64,000 bases of DNA from Nafulsella turpanensis ZLM-10 (GTDB lineage Bacteria > Bacteroidota > Bacteroidia > Cytophagales > Cyclobacteriaceae), in NCBI RefSeq assembly GCF_000346615.1, contig NZ_ANNU01000025.1, positions 49,568-113,567 on the forward strand, written 5' to 3'. This document shows, one piece after another, positions 62,479 through 64,000 of the stretch; positions within the stretch are counted from its first letter, which is position 1; every line of letters begins with the position of its first letter. The notes under the pieces were generated by a model. The model did no database searches. It was not told the origin of the DNA and saw only the letters and a list, made by a program, of their open reading frames with translations. A program made the translations under genes and the position numbers.

Positions 62479-63029
62479 GCTGTTCTGATAAAAATAATTA
62501 TGTTAATCAGAATTCCTGAAGATAAAGTGGGTTTTACCTCACTTCAAATACTAATTATTTTAGTATTCATTTTCCTCTCTTTATAAAGAAAAACCCTGGA
62601 TTACATCTGTAAACACAAAAGTCTTTTACCGCAGGGTTTGGTGGATTTACCTTAAGTAAATGCTGGTGTAGATTTGATAGTCCCACAGCAGAAGCGAACA
62701 ACCATCTCACCAAAAAGGCAAGGCTGTTGAATCTAAAAGTGTTGGCAGCATCACCTTCGCCGCTGGATATGTTCAGGATATTTGCGCCAATAAGTACCTC
62801 AAAAGAGGCATTTCTAATCAAACCTTTATGGCTGATCGTTGCTCCTAATTCAAAGCGGGAAGAAAAGGAAAAGCAGAGTAAAAGGTTATCATCCGGAACC
62901 GGCGAAGAAAAGCTTTCGTTGCACCCTTATATTTTTTAGGCATTTTTTCCTGGATTAATTTCAGAAGTAAAGGTTAAATTGCATCCCTGTTGAAGTCTGG
63001 CACAATTATTTCATTAGAAGAGAAAAGGT
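62479..63029. other. Intergenic region, possible remnant coding sequence on the minus strand
   Basis: About 550 bases. A minus-strand frame at 62567-62821 (84 codons; MIRNASFEVLIGANILNIS) is open further upstream without a start and has no recognised relative; it could be a decayed gene. AAACCCTG (62591-62598) can pair with CAGGGTTT (62632-62639) over a 33-base loop. Nothing else supported. Confidence 0.35.
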
Positions 63030-63037
63030 TATATTTG
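63030..63037 (+). promoter_or_regulatory. -7 box of the secreted thioredoxin gene
   Basis: TATATTTG, an exact TAnnTTTG match, 21 bases before the ATG at 63059. It lies inside the longer reading that starts at 62990, which decides for the shorter start. Confidence 0.6.
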
Positions 63038-63058
63038 TTCCTATCTTACCGAAATACC

Positions 63059-63550
63059 ATGAAATTAAAGCACCTCCCCATTCAGGTAATGCTGCTATTC
63101 ACCCTTACCACTATCATTGCGGCCATCATGCCTGCAGAGGCACAAACGGCAGAAAAAACAAAGATACAATGGCTCACACTGGAAGAAGCTTATGCCAAAA
63201 ACCTGGAAGAGCCGCGCAAAATCTTTGTGGATGTGTACACTGACTGGTGTGGCTGGTGTAAGAAAATGGATAGAGAAACTTTTGCCGATGCATCCGTGGC
63301 AGCTTATGTTAATGAAAATTATTATGCGGTAAAGCTTGATGCAGAAAGCGACAGGGCTTTTGAAATGGCAGGAGAAAAAATGACTGAGCAAATGGTGGCA
63401 CGGCAGTTTGGGGTCAGTAGCTTCCCGACTATTGTCCTCATTCATGAAGATTTTCAAAAATACCAACCTGTACCTGGCTTTCGGCCTGCAAAAGAATTTC
63501 AGGACCTGCTGGTAAAGTTTAAAGAGATCAATATCCACCCAAAAAATTAA
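63059..63550 (+). CDS. Secreted thioredoxin-fold protein
   Basis: A 163-residue protein from the ATG at 63059 (MKLKHLPIQ), chosen over one at 62990 because the signal peptide (MLLFTLTTIIAAIMPAEAQ) and the -7 box fit the short form. Thioredoxin-like domain of the DUF255/Thioredoxin_7 type with redox site DWCGWCKKMDRETF and cis-proline in SSFPTIVLI. Periplasmic thiol-disulfide role is likely, reducing or isomerising. Its stop codon is three bases before the mnmE start, in the same frame. Confidence 0.88.
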   Translation: MKLKHLPIQVMLLFTLTTIIAAIMPAEAQTAEKTKIQWLTLEEAYAKNLEEPRKIFVDVYTDWCGWCKKMDRETFADASVAAYVNENYYAVKLDAESDRAFEMAGEKMTEQMVARQFGVSSFPTIVLIHEDFQKYQPVPGFRPAKEFQDLLVKFKEINIHPKN

Positions 63551-63553
63551 TTC

Positions 63554-64000
63554 GTGAAGGGAGCTGAACATCTGCAGAATGAAGACACCATCGTAGCGCT
63601 GGCCACCCCACAAGGGGCCGGCGCTATTGCTGTTATCCGTTTATCTGGCAAGAATGCCATTGTGTTGGCGAATAGTGTATTTAAAGGGAAGGATCTGGAA
63701 AAACAGGAATCCCATACTATTCACTTCGGCACTATCCGGAATGAGGATGGAAAGGTGATGGATGAGGTGTTGGCAAGTCTCTTTATAGCGCCCCGTTCTT
63801 TTACCCGCGAAAATGTGGTGGAATTCAGCTGCCACGGCTCCCCTTTTATTGTAAAGGAGATTCTGAAACTCCTGATCCGGAAGGGAGCCCGTCCTGCACG
63901 TGCCGGGGAATTTACCCGCCGGGCTTTCCTGAACGGCCAGTTCGACCTTGCCCAGGCGGAGGCAGTCGCTGACCTCATAAATGCCGATTCGGAAGCAGCA
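63554..64000 (+). CDS. mnmE: tRNA uridine-5-carboxymethylaminomethyl(34) synthesis GTPase, 5' part
   Basis: Starts at a GTG (63554) directly after the preceding stop codon (TAA, 63548-63550) in the same frame and runs off the right edge after 149 codons. The N-terminal TrmE domain is clear: [22 protein letters not shown], then [19 protein letters not shown] and [18 protein letters not shown]. The GTPase domain lies outside. MnmE with MnmG modifies C5 of wobble uridine 34. MnmA, which thiolates the same base, is encoded at 36101-37237. Confidence 0.93.
   Translation, partial: MKGAEHLQNEDTIVALATPQGAGAIAVIRLSGKNAIVLANSVFKGKDLEKQESHTIHFGTIRNEDGKVMDEVLASLFIAPRSFTRENVVEFSCHGSPFIVKEILKLLIRKGARPARAGEFTRRAFLNGQFDLAQAEAVADLINADSEAA

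Overview
The window is chromosomal DNA of a Bacteroidota, most likely of the order Cytophagales. Three things support this. Several genes have a Bacteroidota-type -7 box (TAnnTTTG) upstream, and classical Shine-Dalgarno leaders are rare. There are T9SS-type C-terminal sorting domains, a TonB-dependent receptor with a CarboxypepD_reg-like N-terminus, SPOR/ExbBD/TonB envelope genes and an Acr3-type ars operon typical of that phylum. Gene content is mostly housekeeping and envelope; I see no tRNA, rRNA, CRISPR array, prophage or intact insertion sequence. The species assignment is inference.

Layout. 1-6.2 kb: the 3' part of a Pif1-like helicase cut by the window edge, a bacterial VLRF1-like (Vms1/ANKZF1-type) peptide release factor candidate, rpsU, two methionine sulfoxide reductase B genes, a DEAD-box helicase and a SlyD-like FKBP. 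6.6-8.8 kb: a 704-residue curlin-repeat protein built from 11-residue strands arranged in 110-residue super-repeats. 8.9-14.6 kb: a ferredoxin/ferredoxin-NADP reductase pair, MarR, a CHASE-PAS-GAF histidine kinase and a fatty-acid desaturase. 14.8-22.1 kb: a YkpA/YbiT-type ABC-F protein, a nucleotidyltransferase-metallophosphoesterase pair, an SDR enzyme and a PAS kinase with its single-domain response regulator. 22.5-26.2 kb: an arsenic operon read leftwards (arsR, phosphatase-type arsC, arsO, acr3, arsI) with a palindromic operator before it and a strong terminator after it. 26.3-30.5 kb: a small unknown gene, a secreted T9SS-type protein and a NarL-type two-component pair.

30.7-37.2 kb: a tightly packed leftward operon, mnmA - lipoprotein - secreted subtilisin - rpe - TonB-dependent receptor. 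37.4-40.2 kb: a thioredoxin with a small partner gene, then a degenerate TrpF-like protein followed by a polytopic membrane protein. 40.2-49.7 kb: a leftward envelope cluster of a 1007-residue TPR protein, an outer-membrane beta-barrel, a SPOR protein, ExbB, ExbD and a TonB-like protein, with folC and trmB at the end. 50.4-56 kb: a metallo-beta-lactamase-fold enzyme, two flavoproteins, a CvfB-like S1 protein and a 3-hydroxyacyl-CoA dehydrogenase. 56.5-64 kb: a secreted NucA-type nuclease with a secreted TPR/DnaJ-like zinc-finger protein, a TPR lipoprotein, a DUF3108 protein, dapD, a glycosyltransferase, a DtxR/MntR-type regulator behind a cluster of palindromic operators, a secreted thioredoxin, and the start of mnmE running off the right edge.

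The most distinctive items are the curlin super-repeat protein, the VLRF1 candidate, the operator cluster in front of the DtxR/MntR gene, the ars operon with a C-As lyase, the TrpF homologue lacking its catalytic residues, and the secreted DnaJ-type zinc-finger protein. No single locus is clearly an undescribed system.
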